Source: Candidatus Delongbacteria bacterium (lineage in GTDB: Bacteria; Bacteroidota; Bacteroidia; Bacteroidales; ML635J-15). Taken from it: 10,970 bases of DNA. Every line of letters starts with the position of its first letter. Positions within the stretch are counted from its first letter, which is position 1. The position numbers and the translations under genes are program-made. Below are positions 1 through 7,704 of the stretch, piece after piece. The notes beneath the pieces were generated by a model. That model ran no database searches. It was not told the origin of the DNA and saw only the letters and a program-made list of their open reading frames with translations. The stretch spans positions 1-10,970 of the forward strand of contig JAQIDD010000364.1 in assembly GCA_027858215.1 (NCBI GenBank), in the 5' to 3' direction.

Positions 1-410
1 GCACCATTGTTGGGATGTTGCTTTTAAAGCAAATGCATAATTTGGGTGATGAGACAGTGGTAGAGCAATGGTTGCAAAATCCGTATTTCCAATATTTTAC
101 AGGCGAAATGGAGTTTCAATGGAAAGCTCCTTGTGATCCATCTGATTTTGTTCATTTTAGAAAGCGTATTGGTAAACAAGGAGCATAAACAATCTTTAAA
201 TCTTCACTTGAAGTAAGAAAAGATGAGATAAAAGAGAATATTGGTAATGATATGAATACATTATTAGCTGCTGCTGCATATAATTACCGAGGATTATTGA
301 GAAAAATCAAAGAAGTGTTCAAAAATAAATTATTCATTTTTAACTTGAATTTGTATCCGGTTTCTATATCATCCAAGGCAAGCCATGCATTATCAATTCC
401 TTTGATTTGA
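1..410 (+). pseudogene. IS5-family transposase remnant (truncated, internally deleted)
   Basis: The frame starting at base 3 reads IVGMLLLKQMHNLGDETVVE and continues to RKRIGKQGA. This is the typical N-terminal region of IS5-group DDE transposases, with its LKQ..NL.DE.VV, NPY.QYF.GE and CDPSD..HFR.RIG blocks. A TAA at 186-188 interrupts it exactly where the family has an acidic residue (GAA to TAA is one change). The same frame then continues as IFKSSLEVRKDEIKEN and NTLLAAAAYNYRGLLRKIK, which resembles the extreme C-terminus of these enzymes, up to a TGA at 408-410. Roughly 200 residues holding the DDE catalytic core are therefore missing between the two blocks. The true 5' end lies outside the window, and no terminal inverted repeat can be recognised downstream. 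Similarity fades after about base 345, so the right boundary of the IS remnant is uncertain. The element cannot encode a working transposase. Confidence 0.8.
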
Positions 411-458
411 GATGATGTTTTGATTTTTCAATCAATTCACTGACCAATAGTATCTAAA

Positions 459-2219
459 TTATTCCATGGGATATTTGGAATATATTCTGAAATGCCTGGT
501 TTCATCAAGCAACTGGCATTCGGTGAAGATGGTTTCCATATATGGATAATCACTGTAGTCCAATTTTTTATAGCCTTTGTGTATTTTTTTAACATTATAT
601 TTTTGCAGGCAAAAGATAACCCCTTCATCAATTTTCCAGATAAGTTCTTTATTAAAACGTTTTTTCTGTCCTATAAGTTCTCCATCTTGTGGCCAATCAA
701 CGGATAAGGGATTTTTAAGCCGGTACACAGGGTAAATAATAGCGTTGTCAGGGAGGAAGACAATGTGGGTGTCTGAATTTTTATAATTGCTGATTAGCGA
801 ATCAATTTCTTCGAAATACGCATAAGTATGCTTGTTTGTTTTTATTTTGCCATAATCGGGATGAATATTTTTAAGATTATGTGTTTGTTCGTCTATACTT
901 ACATCGCGGTAATTGATATTTTGCTGGCTAATGGTGCCGGTAATTAAGTAAAGCAATGCTATAGCCGGTAATACAACCCGAATCCATTTTTGTTTGAGCA
1001 GAAGGGCATCCTGGTATTTGATTAGATATACATATAAAATTGAAATTACCAGTATTCCCAAAGATAATATGGGGGTGTTTGCGCCCCGGCTTATGGTTCC
1101 TGTCCATGCTACCAGCATCCCAAACAAAGCAGGTATACAGGCATTAAATTTATTACCCTGTACTAGTATACTAATAAGCAAGATGTCAAGCAATATCCAG
1201 AACGCGCGAAATGACAATGTATATATATCCCTTGATTCGGCATTAATAAAATATTCAGGAATCCCGTAGAGCATGTACAGTACCAGGGCAGTTTCTAACA
1301 GAAAAAGCATACGCATGGCTGGTAATGTTGCAATAAATGAATATAACCTGGTAGAAAGGCGTTTTCCAATTCCGACAAGCACTGCCATTGAAATAATAGC
1401 AATGTTGATCCATTTCATGTTGTTGGTAGTAAAATGGTTATAAAAAGGAATTACAGCCGTGTCGTAAAACTCTGTACAACCGGTCATCTGAGTAAGAAAT
1501 GCCCTGCCTGCATCATTCATCGCTATAACAATAGCATATGATAAAATAGGTAATATGCCTATAGCAGCGGCAATTAATCCGGCTTTCCATGCTTTTTTGC
1601 GGTATAATCTGATGGCTACCCACAACCAGCCGATTATGGTAATAACTGCAAATGTCTGCCGTGAAAGCGCTGCCAGAACAAAAGCAAGTAGTCCCAGTGC
1701 CAGGCAGATTGTTTGCCTCCGTATGTTGAATGAACGCTCTGTTAAGTAAAATCCAATTGAGCTCCAGAATATGGCATCGATAGTGGACCAGGGGAAAAGG
1801 TAATGATTGTAAATGGTGCATACCCATGCAATAATCAGGAGGCTAAGCTTGTAAATGTTTGGTATCTCATGCTTAAAATTCGATTTCAACCTGAAAAATT
1901 GCACCCATGAAAAGGCGATAACAAAAAACTGAAAAAGCACAAAATACCGGGCATTTATCTCCAATGGAAAAGGCAATAAAAAGTGTATGCTGTGCAAAAC
2001 ACCTGATCCAACGGGGCGAATACTAATGAACTCAAGATGTGGAACCTGTCCAAGGATAATACGCCAGCTTTGAGCTAATACTAAACCATCATCCGATGGG
2101 TTTAAGCCCTCAGTGCCAGCATAATTGATGCATATATATACAATTGATACAACAATCAAAATCATCCATGCCCATGGACTGAAGCGTTGAGTTATTTTCC
2201 TGGTTTTCTCAGGTTTCAT
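459..2219 (-). CDS. Polytopic membrane protein, GT-C glycosyltransferase-like
   Basis: This 586-residue protein is mostly hydrophobic, with about 11-13 predicted transmembrane helices. The first is near residues 15-34 and the last near 415-435. A hydrophilic C-terminal domain of about 130 residues follows. The layout fits GT-C type enzymes (PMT/ArnT/PglB-like architecture), which transfer sugars from polyprenyl-phosphate donors on the outer face of the inner membrane. After TM1, a loop carries an acidic pair (D43, D44) within GLNPSDDGLVLAQSWRIILG, then FISIRPVGSG. This matches the usual position of the first-loop catalytic acidic residue and the following P/G-rich segment. The ATG at 2217-2219 begins MKPEKTRK, a basic N-terminus ahead of TM1. 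It is transcribed alone, divergently from mqnE, with promoter-like motifs upstream. No glycan biosynthesis genes are adjacent, so donor and acceptor are unknown. Fold assignment is by architecture and loop motif only; a polysaccharide polymerase-like protein remains possible. Confidence 0.7.
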   Translation of the reverse strand: MKPEKTRKITQRFSPWAWMILIVVSIVYICINYAGTEGLNPSDDGLVLAQSWRIILGQVPHLEFISIRPVGSGVLHSIHFLLPFPLEINARYFVLFQFFVIAFSWVQFFRLKSNFKHEIPNIYKLSLLIIAWVCTIYNHYLFPWSTIDAIFWSSIGFYLTERSFNIRRQTICLALGLLAFVLAALSRQTFAVITIIGWLWVAIRLYRKKAWKAGLIAAAIGILPILSYAIVIAMNDAGRAFLTQMTGCTEFYDTAVIPFYNHFTTNNMKWINIAIISMAVLVGIGKRLSTRLYSFIATLPAMRMLFLLETALVLYMLYGIPEYFINAESRDIYTLSFRAFWILLDILLISILVQGNKFNACIPALFGMLVAWTGTISRGANTPILSLGILVISILYVYLIKYQDALLLKQKWIRVVLPAIALLYLITGTISQQNINYRDVSIDEQTHNLKNIHPDYGKIKTNKHTYAYFEEIDSLISNYKNSDTHIVFLPDNAIIYPVYRLKNPLSVDWPQDGELIGQKKRFNKELIWKIDEGVIFCLQKYNVKKIHKGYKKLDYSDYPYMETIFTECQLLDETRHFRIYSKYPME

Positions 2220-2296
2220 GGCATTTATGTTCTTCTAATACGGCCCGGCATATCCATTTATTGCTGAAGCCACATTCACATTTTCAATGTTGCTTT

Positions 2297-2327
2297 CAAA
2301 AATAAAATATGCTAAAGCACTGACTAA
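2297..2327 (-). promoter_or_regulatory. Candidate Bacteroidota promoter for the GT-C-like gene (proximal)
   Basis: On the minus strand, TATTTTTG (2304 to 2297) matches the Bacteroidota -7 consensus TAnnTTTG exactly. TTAG (2327 to 2324), one mismatch from TTTG, lies 19 bases upstream. Transcription would start near 2290, giving a leader of about 70 bases before the ATG at 2219. This is pattern matching only; AT-rich intergenic DNA produces such matches by chance. Confidence 0.35.
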
Positions 2328-2355
2328 TTGTACATACATGCAATTATAGCAGGCT

Positions 2356-2387
2356 GCAAGATACGGGATTTAAATAATATTTGCAAA
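2356..2387 (-). promoter_or_regulatory. Candidate Bacteroidota promoter for the GT-C-like gene (distal)
   Basis: On the minus strand, TTTG (2387 to 2384) is followed after 20 bases by TATCTTGC (2363 to 2356), a near match to TAnnTTTG. The spacing fits the 17-23 base range known for the Bacteroidota primary sigma factor. The leader to the downstream gene would be about 130 bases. The -33 element is one half of the palindrome TTTGCAAA. Confidence 0.35.
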
Positions 2388-2413
2388 CACCCCATTAATT
2401 CGGCATACATTTA
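2380..2413 (+). promoter_or_regulatory. Candidate Bacteroidota promoter toward mqnE
   Basis: On the plus strand, TTTG (2380-2383) is followed after 22 bases by TACATTTA (2406-2413), one mismatch from TAnnTTTG. Its -33 element is the other half of the palindrome used by the distal minus-strand candidate. The implied leader of about 220 bases to mqnE is long, so a promoter nearer the gene, such as around 2594, is an alternative. Confidence 0.25.
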
Positions 2414-2638
2414 TGCTGATTTTGGAAGGTGTAACAATGGGAAAGGGCTTGGAAGGGTGTGTATCGGCGATTTGCATTTCACCCCCTGCCATAAGCCACC
2501 GCCATTTATTGTTAAAGCAGCAAAATGCCGCGTTCAAATTTATGTATTCAGTGTATAAGGATAAAATGTAGTATAAAACGTTGTGGATTTTTCTAACTTT
2601 ACAAAAAAATCAGGTTGCTGAAAAACAGGCTGAAAATT

Positions 2639-3703
2639 ATGCAACAGATTGAAAATAAAATACAACAAGGTGGCCGTATCTCCAAAGATGATGCACTACA
2701 ACTATTTTCCATGCCTTTATCCCAACTGGCAGTGCTGGCATGGGAAAGGAAACAACATCACAGTGGGAATCATGTGTTTTACAACCGCAATGTCCATATA
2801 GAACCTACTAATGTGTGCGTAAACCATTGTTTGTTTTGTGCTTACAGGGCTCCCAGGGGGGAGTTTCATGCCTGGGAATACTCGCATGATGAAATTGAAA
2901 ACCTGGCTAAAAATGCACTGAAAAAAAACATCACCGAAATACACATCGTAGGGGGTGTGCATCCCGAATGGAAGATTGATTATTATCTTGAAATACTCAA
3001 AAGGATTCGCAAACTCAGTAAACGCGTACATATCAAAGCTTTTACAGCAGAAGAGCTCAGCCAGATGTGTAAAAATGCAAATATCCCGCTCCATGAAGGG
3101 ATTGAACTGTTGCAGGAAGCAGGGCTTAATTCTGTTCCGGGTGGTGGTGCCGAGATTTTTGATAAAAGCATACGGCAAAAAATATGCCCTGATAAAATTG
3201 ATGCCGACACGTGGCTGGAGGTACACAAAACCCTGCATAAGTCAGGAATTCCATCTAATGCCACCATGTTATACGGACACATTGAAACGCTGCAACACAG
3301 AATTGATCACCTTGATAGGCTGAGAAATTTGCAGGATGAGACCGGTGGTTTCAATGCTTTTATCCCGCTGAAATACAAAAGCGGGAACAATCAATTGTCT
3401 TATGTGGGGGAATCACATGTTACGGATGACATGAAAACCTTTGCTCTCAGCCGAATATTTCTTGACAACATTCCCCACATAAAAGCATACTGGCCCATGA
3501 TTGGAAAAGACAATGCCTCTATTAGCCTGGCTTTTGGGGTAGATGACCTTGACGGCACCATTGATGATTCCACAAAAATTTATTCCCTTGCCGGGTCAGT
3601 AGAAAAACATCCAGCTATGTCGGTTGAAGCAATTAAAACCATGGCGAGGGTTGCCGGATTAAAAGCCGTTGAGCGAAATTCCGTTTATGATATCATTGAT
3701 TAA
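2639..3703 (+). CDS. mqnE: Aminofutalosine synthase MqnE (radical SAM)
   Basis: MqnE joins 3-[(1-carboxyvinyl)oxy]benzoate to the adenosyl group of S-adenosylmethionine, giving aminofutalosine. This is the second step of the futalosine route to menaquinone, and the enzyme is cytosolic. The radical-SAM cluster motif CVNHCLFC (CX3CX2C) is present near residues 60-67, directly after HIEPTNV as expected. The diagnostic MqnE block SVPGGGAEIFD is followed by RQKICP, by WLEVHKTLHKSGIPSNATML, and by LQDETGGFNAFIPL. These blocks separate it from MqnC and from CofH. The length of 354 residues is normal. I prefer the ATG at 2639, which gives MQQIENKIQQGGRISKDDAL with AGG nine bases upstream, over a TTG 24 bases earlier at 2615; that start would leave almost no leader after the -7-like TAACTTTA. 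No other mqn genes are adjacent. The stop overlaps the convergent TPR gene's stop. Confidence 0.93.
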   Translation: MQQIENKIQQGGRISKDDALQLFSMPLSQLAVLAWERKQHHSGNHVFYNRNVHIEPTNVCVNHCLFCAYRAPRGEFHAWEYSHDEIENLAKNALKKNITEIHIVGGVHPEWKIDYYLEILKRIRKLSKRVHIKAFTAEELSQMCKNANIPLHEGIELLQEAGLNSVPGGGAEIFDKSIRQKICPDKIDADTWLEVHKTLHKSGIPSNATMLYGHIETLQHRIDHLDRLRNLQDETGGFNAFIPLKYKSGNNQLSYVGESHVTDDMKTFALSRIFLDNIPHIKAYWPMIGKDNASISLAFGVDDLDGTIDDSTKIYSLAGSVEKHPAMSVEAIKTMARVAGLKAVERNSVYDIID

Positions 3704-4893
3704 TGCTGTTGCGTGCAGTAGCGGTATAAATAATCGTTTGCTTCCGGATGCTTATAATGCAGGGCTTTTCGCCACATGTAGCAGGCGCCTTCGGTATCTC
3801 CGGCTTCAAATCGTGCCCGGCCGTAATTGATATATACCTGGGGCAGATTGGGTTTTATATCCAAAGCCATGGCATAATCAATAATTGCATTCTCATAAGA
3901 TCGTGTTTCCCTGAAAGCATCGGCACGCATAACAAAATATTTGTATTGACTTTTGTCTGCCACAAGGGCTTTGTTCATCCAACGAATAACATCATGGTAT
4001 TTTTTTTGGTGAAATTTTGCTTTTGCCATCAGGTACCAGGCTTCGGTATCAGAAAAAGTACGGCAATAATTCTCCAGTGTTTCTACAGCAGCGGTATATT
4101 GTTTGCCGGCAATGAATGATTTTGCTGCAAGTGGGTAATAATCCGGAACCCAGGGAGCAAGTTCCAGTGTTTTTTCTGCTGCAGCCACAGATAGCCGGAT
4201 GTTGTTATTTTTACGATACAAGCGGGCAGCGGAGGCAAAGTATGAGGCTGTACGCGGACTGGCGTCTGTGGCTTTTTTAATGTAATTCAATGCCAAACGC
4301 TGGTTGCCCATCTTATCATACAACAGGGCAGCAAGATATAGGTATTTATGATTGGACGGGTATTGAGACAACAATGGATTAAGTTCTTCCAGTGCCCAGT
4401 TGTAATCACCATCATGATAAAAATTTAAAGCAGCTTCGTATGTCATATCACGTTGCCTGTAATGGTCCTGTATCCAGAAATTGCGCCATGCCGATGATGT
4501 TTTTACCGGATCAAAAGTTTTTTCTGAGCGTATATTACCCCTGAGTTTCCGTTCGGAAGATTTTATATGGCCTGCAAGCATTTGCATGGATTTTTGTGGC
4601 TCATTGTGTTGGGCATAAAATAAAGCAGCGTAATATTTCATGCTTGCATTATCCGGGTGCATGTTGATGAGTGGTTTTAATGGCTCAATCATCCCGTTTT
4701 GATGTAATTTTTCTGTCAAGTAAACAGCCATACCGGGATTTACCTGCAGGTCATTTGTGAGTTGTTCAGGAATCCCGGAAGCCTTGTGGTTATCAATGTC
4801 AACAAGGTAATTGAACCATACCTCTTGGGAGTTTTGTGCAACAACACAAAACGGAAAAACTAACAGGATGATATATACTAGTGTTTTTTTCAT
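3700..4893 (-). CDS. Exported tetratricopeptide-repeat protein
   Basis: This 397-residue protein has a clear Sec signal peptide: basic MKK, a hydrophobic stretch to about residue 17, and VVAQ/N as the likely cleavage region. Cys16 sits in FPFC, which is not a lipobox, so it is more likely soluble or periplasmic than a lipoprotein. Residues from about 150 to 390 form roughly seven TPR units. Recognisable helices include residues 150-178 (GDYNWALEELNPLLSQYP), 185-213, 218-247, 252-280, 285-312, 318-347 and 353-380. A weaker repeat lies at 82-110. TPR arrays bind partner proteins, and in this setting a role in assembly or surface presentation of the upstream secreted protein is an inference. Its ATG overlaps the TGA of that gene in ATGA, so translation is probably coupled. 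It ends tail-to-tail with mqnE, their stop codons overlapping. No enzymatic domain is visible. Confidence 0.85.
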   Translation of the reverse strand: MKKTLVYIILLVFPFCVVAQNSQEVWFNYLVDIDNHKASGIPEQLTNDLQVNPGMAVYLTEKLHQNGMIEPLKPLINMHPDNASMKYYAALFYAQHNEPQKSMQMLAGHIKSSERKLRGNIRSEKTFDPVKTSSAWRNFWIQDHYRQRDMTYEAALNFYHDGDYNWALEELNPLLSQYPSNHKYLYLAALLYDKMGNQRLALNYIKKATDASPRTASYFASAARLYRKNNNIRLSVAAAEKTLELAPWVPDYYPLAAKSFIAGKQYTAAVETLENYCRTFSDTEAWYLMAKAKFHQKKYHDVIRWMNKALVADKSQYKYFVMRADAFRETRSYENAIIDYAMALDIKPNLPQVYINYGRARFEAGDTEGACYMWRKALHYKHPEANDYLYRYCTQQH

Positions 4894-7514
4894 TCTACCT
4901 GGCTTGGGTCTGGTTGTTGTCCTGATGTATATACATGTATGGTTCCATTCATATGTCTTGGTTCTATGCCCGTTAACCTGTATTCATATGCATCGCAGGT
5001 GTAAAAATACACACCGTCACTGACAAGATTGTTGTTTTTCTGAATGCGGCCGTCCCACATGATGTCAGGGTCTGTGGTTTGAAAAAGCAATTGCCCCCAG
5101 CGGTTATAAATTTTCATATCCACATGATCAACAAAGAAATACGGCATTTTAGGGTGAAAATAATCGTTGATACCGTCATTGTTTGGGGTAAATACGTTGG
5201 GCAATTCATAATAGGTGCAATTGTTAACACACACACTGTTTGAGTGAGCGCTTTCATTGTAAAAAGAATCCACTGCCGTAACGACATAACAAGCAGCCAT
5301 TGTCAGTTCCGGGTAATGTTTGTATTGCAATGTATTCCTGTTCCCGATGCTGTCGAGGAAGGTATAATCAGCATCCAGCTTGATTTTATAATAGATGTTG
5401 TAGTGATGCGTGTCTTCAAGGCATGAATCAGCCATGGCCCATGCGAGATGGTTGTAGAGGCTGTCGCAATAGCTACTGACATCAAGATGAGGTGGACAGG
5501 GGGGAGCTGTGTCTTTTGGTGTGCCACAATTTATTTGCGACCAGTTGATGATGGGATCCACATAGCCGGAAGTTGTGTATTCGCCTGTACTTTTGATTTT
5601 GTAACAATATTCATTTCCGTTGACAAGCAATGAGTCCACATACTGGATATCAGGTGTGGCCGCAATGGAATCAAAATCTGCAGTAACCGGGTCTTCACGG
5701 TAAATTGTATAGTTAAGGTTTTGCCAGGGTACATTTTTATCAAAATTAAGCATTAGACGATTATCGTACTCCCCGATACGTAAAAATATTGAAGATGCCA
5801 CGTGAGGTGTGCCAATCAACACCCTGTTTCCGGGCTCATCGCTGAAGAATTCCACAAGGTAAGACCAGGCTGTATCTTTGGTATTTAGTCCGTTGTCGTA
5901 GTATGTGGTGTCGTTGATGTTTTCCGTTGAATCAATGATTTGCAGGTTTTCACCCCACAGGCTGTCTGAACGGTATATTAGGTACTTGTAAGGTCCCGGG
6001 TAGGCAATGCTGTCAAATTCTTTGGGTTTTGACCAGGCCAGGTAAATTCTGCCGTTTTCCGTGTCTGTGCTGTCAACCGAAACATTAGTAATGGTTGGAA
6101 TACCACGCACCAATTCTGTACAGATTTCTTCACTGGCATAGCTTTCAGCGCCATCAGGAAATACGGCTACAACCCGGTAGCAATAAACAAACCCTTGTGG
6201 TAATCCGGTACCATTGTTATTGTCCAGGAAAACCGTATCTGAATGGCTATCGGTAGTGCCGATGAAAGAATATCCAATGTCGTCGGGAACACCGCGTATG
6301 CATTCCCCGGGTGTCCAGTCAATGGGCTCATTGCTACGGTATATTTTGTATCCGGTAACGTTGTTGCATTTGTTGGGATGCCACTTAATCGTTATAGTTG
6401 TGGTGGTGGACCCAATATCAGCCCATTCTGTGGCCGGGCCGATGATATAAATGTCCACATTTTTGATGTCCACCAGGCTGATGGGTGAGGCATTATCAGC
6501 AGCTTTGAAATTGACAAGGTAAGGTTGCTGCCTGACATAATCACAGAGGGTTTGCCATACAAAAAGGCCTTCTGCCTGTCCGTTGCCAAGGTACTCGTAC
6601 TCAAATGTTGCGTATGAATCAGAGATGAGAAAAGGGGCTCCATTGGCAGACATGCTTAGTTCATCCCCGTCAGGGTCTTCGGCCAGTACGGTAACTTCTA
6701 TTTTGGTTCCGGCTTCAACACACAATTTTTCATTGGTAATTACTTCAGGGGCTTCGTTGTCGGTATCGTATATTTCAATTTGCATGTCCCGGATTATCTT
6801 CCCGATTTTCACGCCGTTTCGCCACTCTTCAATAAATATGGCAATATTATATACGCCGGCATTAACGGGAGTGTCCCAAATAAGATCACCGGAAACAGGG
6901 TCAATTGTCAGGCTGTTTGAGGCTTCCGGGAGGGTGTAACCTTCAATGGGTTCACCATTTTCACCACGGCAGGTTGTCATGGCGTAAGAAATGCTGTCAC
7001 CATCAGGGTCGTATGCCCCGGGGTTATGAATAAAAACCTGGCCAACAGCACCTTTGTCCACGGGTGGTTGGGTAAGTACAGGAGTGCTGTTGCTACCGCC
7101 TTCGGCATTGATTGACATTATAGTAGAAATACTGAAAACAACGTTCACTGAATTGGGAATGTTATCCACACCTGCATTGCGGTTGGGGTCTTCCACTACA
7201 AGTTCATATATTCCCGGTCCCGGAAAAGTATGTGTACCTACATAACGGTTCCGCTTATAATAATCCGGAAGCTCTACTTCCTCAACCCTGGGGAGGATGG
7301 AGCTTGTGTTATCACCCCAGAGAATTTCAAGTTCATGCCTGTCTGCTGTGTATCCAGGGCCGGTAGCCGTGTAAGTAATGATGGTAACTTCGTATGTGAG
7401 GTCTGATAGTTGTTTGTATGTAATTTCCCCTGCACGGTTGTGTGTAGCTGAAGCTTGTTGTACACAAACACCCAATAATAAAATTATCAATATGTAAGAT
7501 AAAAGTTTATTCAT
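4890..7514 (-). CDS. Secreted FN3-rich protein with T9SS type B sorting domain (gliding motility-associated)
   Basis: This 874-residue protein is predicted to be exported by Sec and then across the outer membrane by the type IX system. Residues 1-23 are a signal peptide ending QQASA. THNRAGEITY follows directly, the conserved start of the N-terminal domain of gliding motility-associated proteins. Two cadherin/Ig-like modules carry acidic DPDGD loops at 169-173 and 280-284, likely calcium sites. About four FN3-like domains follow (roughly 362-470, 472-580, 580-665 and 670-763), with GYKIYRS and YKYLIYRS strands. The C-terminal CHU_C/type B sorting domain, about 765-865, shows LPNVFTPNNDGINDYF, MKIYNRWGQLLF, WDG and SDGVYFY, then ends with a short Pro/Gln tail. 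Many cysteines lie in the FN3 part, suggesting disulfides outside the cell. Its ATG overlaps the end of the DUF6702-like frame, and its stop overlaps the TPR gene's start. It is probably a surface adhesin or matrix protein; the ligand is unknown. Confidence 0.9.
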   Translation of the reverse strand: MNKLLSYILIILLLGVCVQQASATHNRAGEITYKQLSDLTYEVTIITYTATGPGYTADRHELEILWGDNTSSILPRVEEVELPDYYKRNRYVGTHTFPGPGIYELVVEDPNRNAGVDNIPNSVNVVFSISTIMSINAEGGSNSTPVLTQPPVDKGAVGQVFIHNPGAYDPDGDSISYAMTTCRGENGEPIEGYTLPEASNSLTIDPVSGDLIWDTPVNAGVYNIAIFIEEWRNGVKIGKIIRDMQIEIYDTDNEAPEVITNEKLCVEAGTKIEVTVLAEDPDGDELSMSANGAPFLISDSYATFEYEYLGNGQAEGLFVWQTLCDYVRQQPYLVNFKAADNASPISLVDIKNVDIYIIGPATEWADIGSTTTTITIKWHPNKCNNVTGYKIYRSNEPIDWTPGECIRGVPDDIGYSFIGTTDSHSDTVFLDNNNGTGLPQGFVYCYRVVAVFPDGAESYASEEICTELVRGIPTITNVSVDSTDTENGRIYLAWSKPKEFDSIAYPGPYKYLIYRSDSLWGENLQIIDSTENINDTTYYDNGLNTKDTAWSYLVEFFSDEPGNRVLIGTPHVASSIFLRIGEYDNRLMLNFDKNVPWQNLNYTIYREDPVTADFDSIAATPDIQYVDSLLVNGNEYCYKIKSTGEYTTSGYVDPIINWSQINCGTPKDTAPPCPPHLDVSSYCDSLYNHLAWAMADSCLEDTHHYNIYYKIKLDADYTFLDSIGNRNTLQYKHYPELTMAACYVVTAVDSFYNESAHSNSVCVNNCTYYELPNVFTPNNDGINDYFHPKMPYFFVDHVDMKIYNRWGQLLFQTTDPDIMWDGRIQKNNNLVSDGVYFYTCDAYEYRLTGIEPRHMNGTIHVYTSGQQPDPSQVE

Positions 7515-7698
7515 TTACATTCAAAGTTACGTTATAATTTTCATTTGTCAAACGAAAACTTTCCTGTTTATTGTATATGTTGGTAATCAGTAAATTGCTT
7601 TGTCCGTGATACAGTTCAGTGAGTATCGGATTTGATATATGAACTGATGTTATTGTATCCGTTTCAAGGGGAATGCTAAAAAACAACATTATGATCAT
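7507..7698 (-). pseudogene. C-terminal half of the split DUF6702-like gene
   Basis: The 63-codon frame beginning MIIMLFFSIPLE is in the same reading frame as the N-terminal half, separated only by TAA TAA GAT. Its content, VHISNPILTELYHGQSNLLI followed by NKQESFRLTNEN, is what DUF6702 proteins have in their C-terminal half (a strand, then n.lL...f..Q.N.v.......ksf.l). It is therefore the missing remainder of the upstream frame, not an independent gene by origin. An ATG directly after the stops could permit reinitiation, so expression as a separate peptide is possible but unproven. Its stop codon lies inside the start of the downstream T9SS protein gene (overlap of eight bases). Confidence 0.7.
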
Positions 7699-7704
7699 AT
7701 CTTA

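Larger units (their letters stand above)
2220..2638. other. Divergent intergenic region between the GT-C-like gene and mqnE
   Basis: About 420 bases separate the divergent GT-C-like gene and the preferred mqnE start. No convincing gene is present; a 76-codon plus-strand frame at 2328-2558 has no recognisable family features. The region holds promoter-like motifs of the Bacteroidota type on both strands, listed separately. A palindromic TTTGCAAA at 2380-2387 could supply the -33 element to both directions. A TAACTTTA at 2594-2601 resembles a -7 element close to mqnE but lacks a good TTTG at the right distance. I see no tRNA, riboswitch fold or strong terminator hairpin. Confidence 0.6.

Noticed and set aside
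297..456. Minus-strand short frames reading IKGIDNAWLALDDIETGYKF and LVSELIEKSKHHLKSKELI beside the IS remnant
   Set aside because: They look vaguely protein-like but are under about 45 codons, broken by stops, and the first overlaps the transposase C-terminal block; no gene call is supported.
2328..2558. 76-codon plus-strand open frame upstream of mqnE as a small gene
   Set aside because: No family features, no clear start context, and it covers the region holding promoter-like motifs on both strands; better explained as non-coding.
2594..2614. Strong promoter immediately upstream of mqnE at TAACTTTA
   Set aside because: The -7-like match lacks a TTTG at 17-23 bases upstream; the nearest TTG is only about 10 bases away. 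Mentioned only as a possibility.
4830..4893. TPR protein as a lipoprotein because of Cys16 in the signal region
   Set aside because: The residues before the cysteine (FPF) do not fit a lipobox and a signal peptidase I-type site (VVAQ) lies just after.
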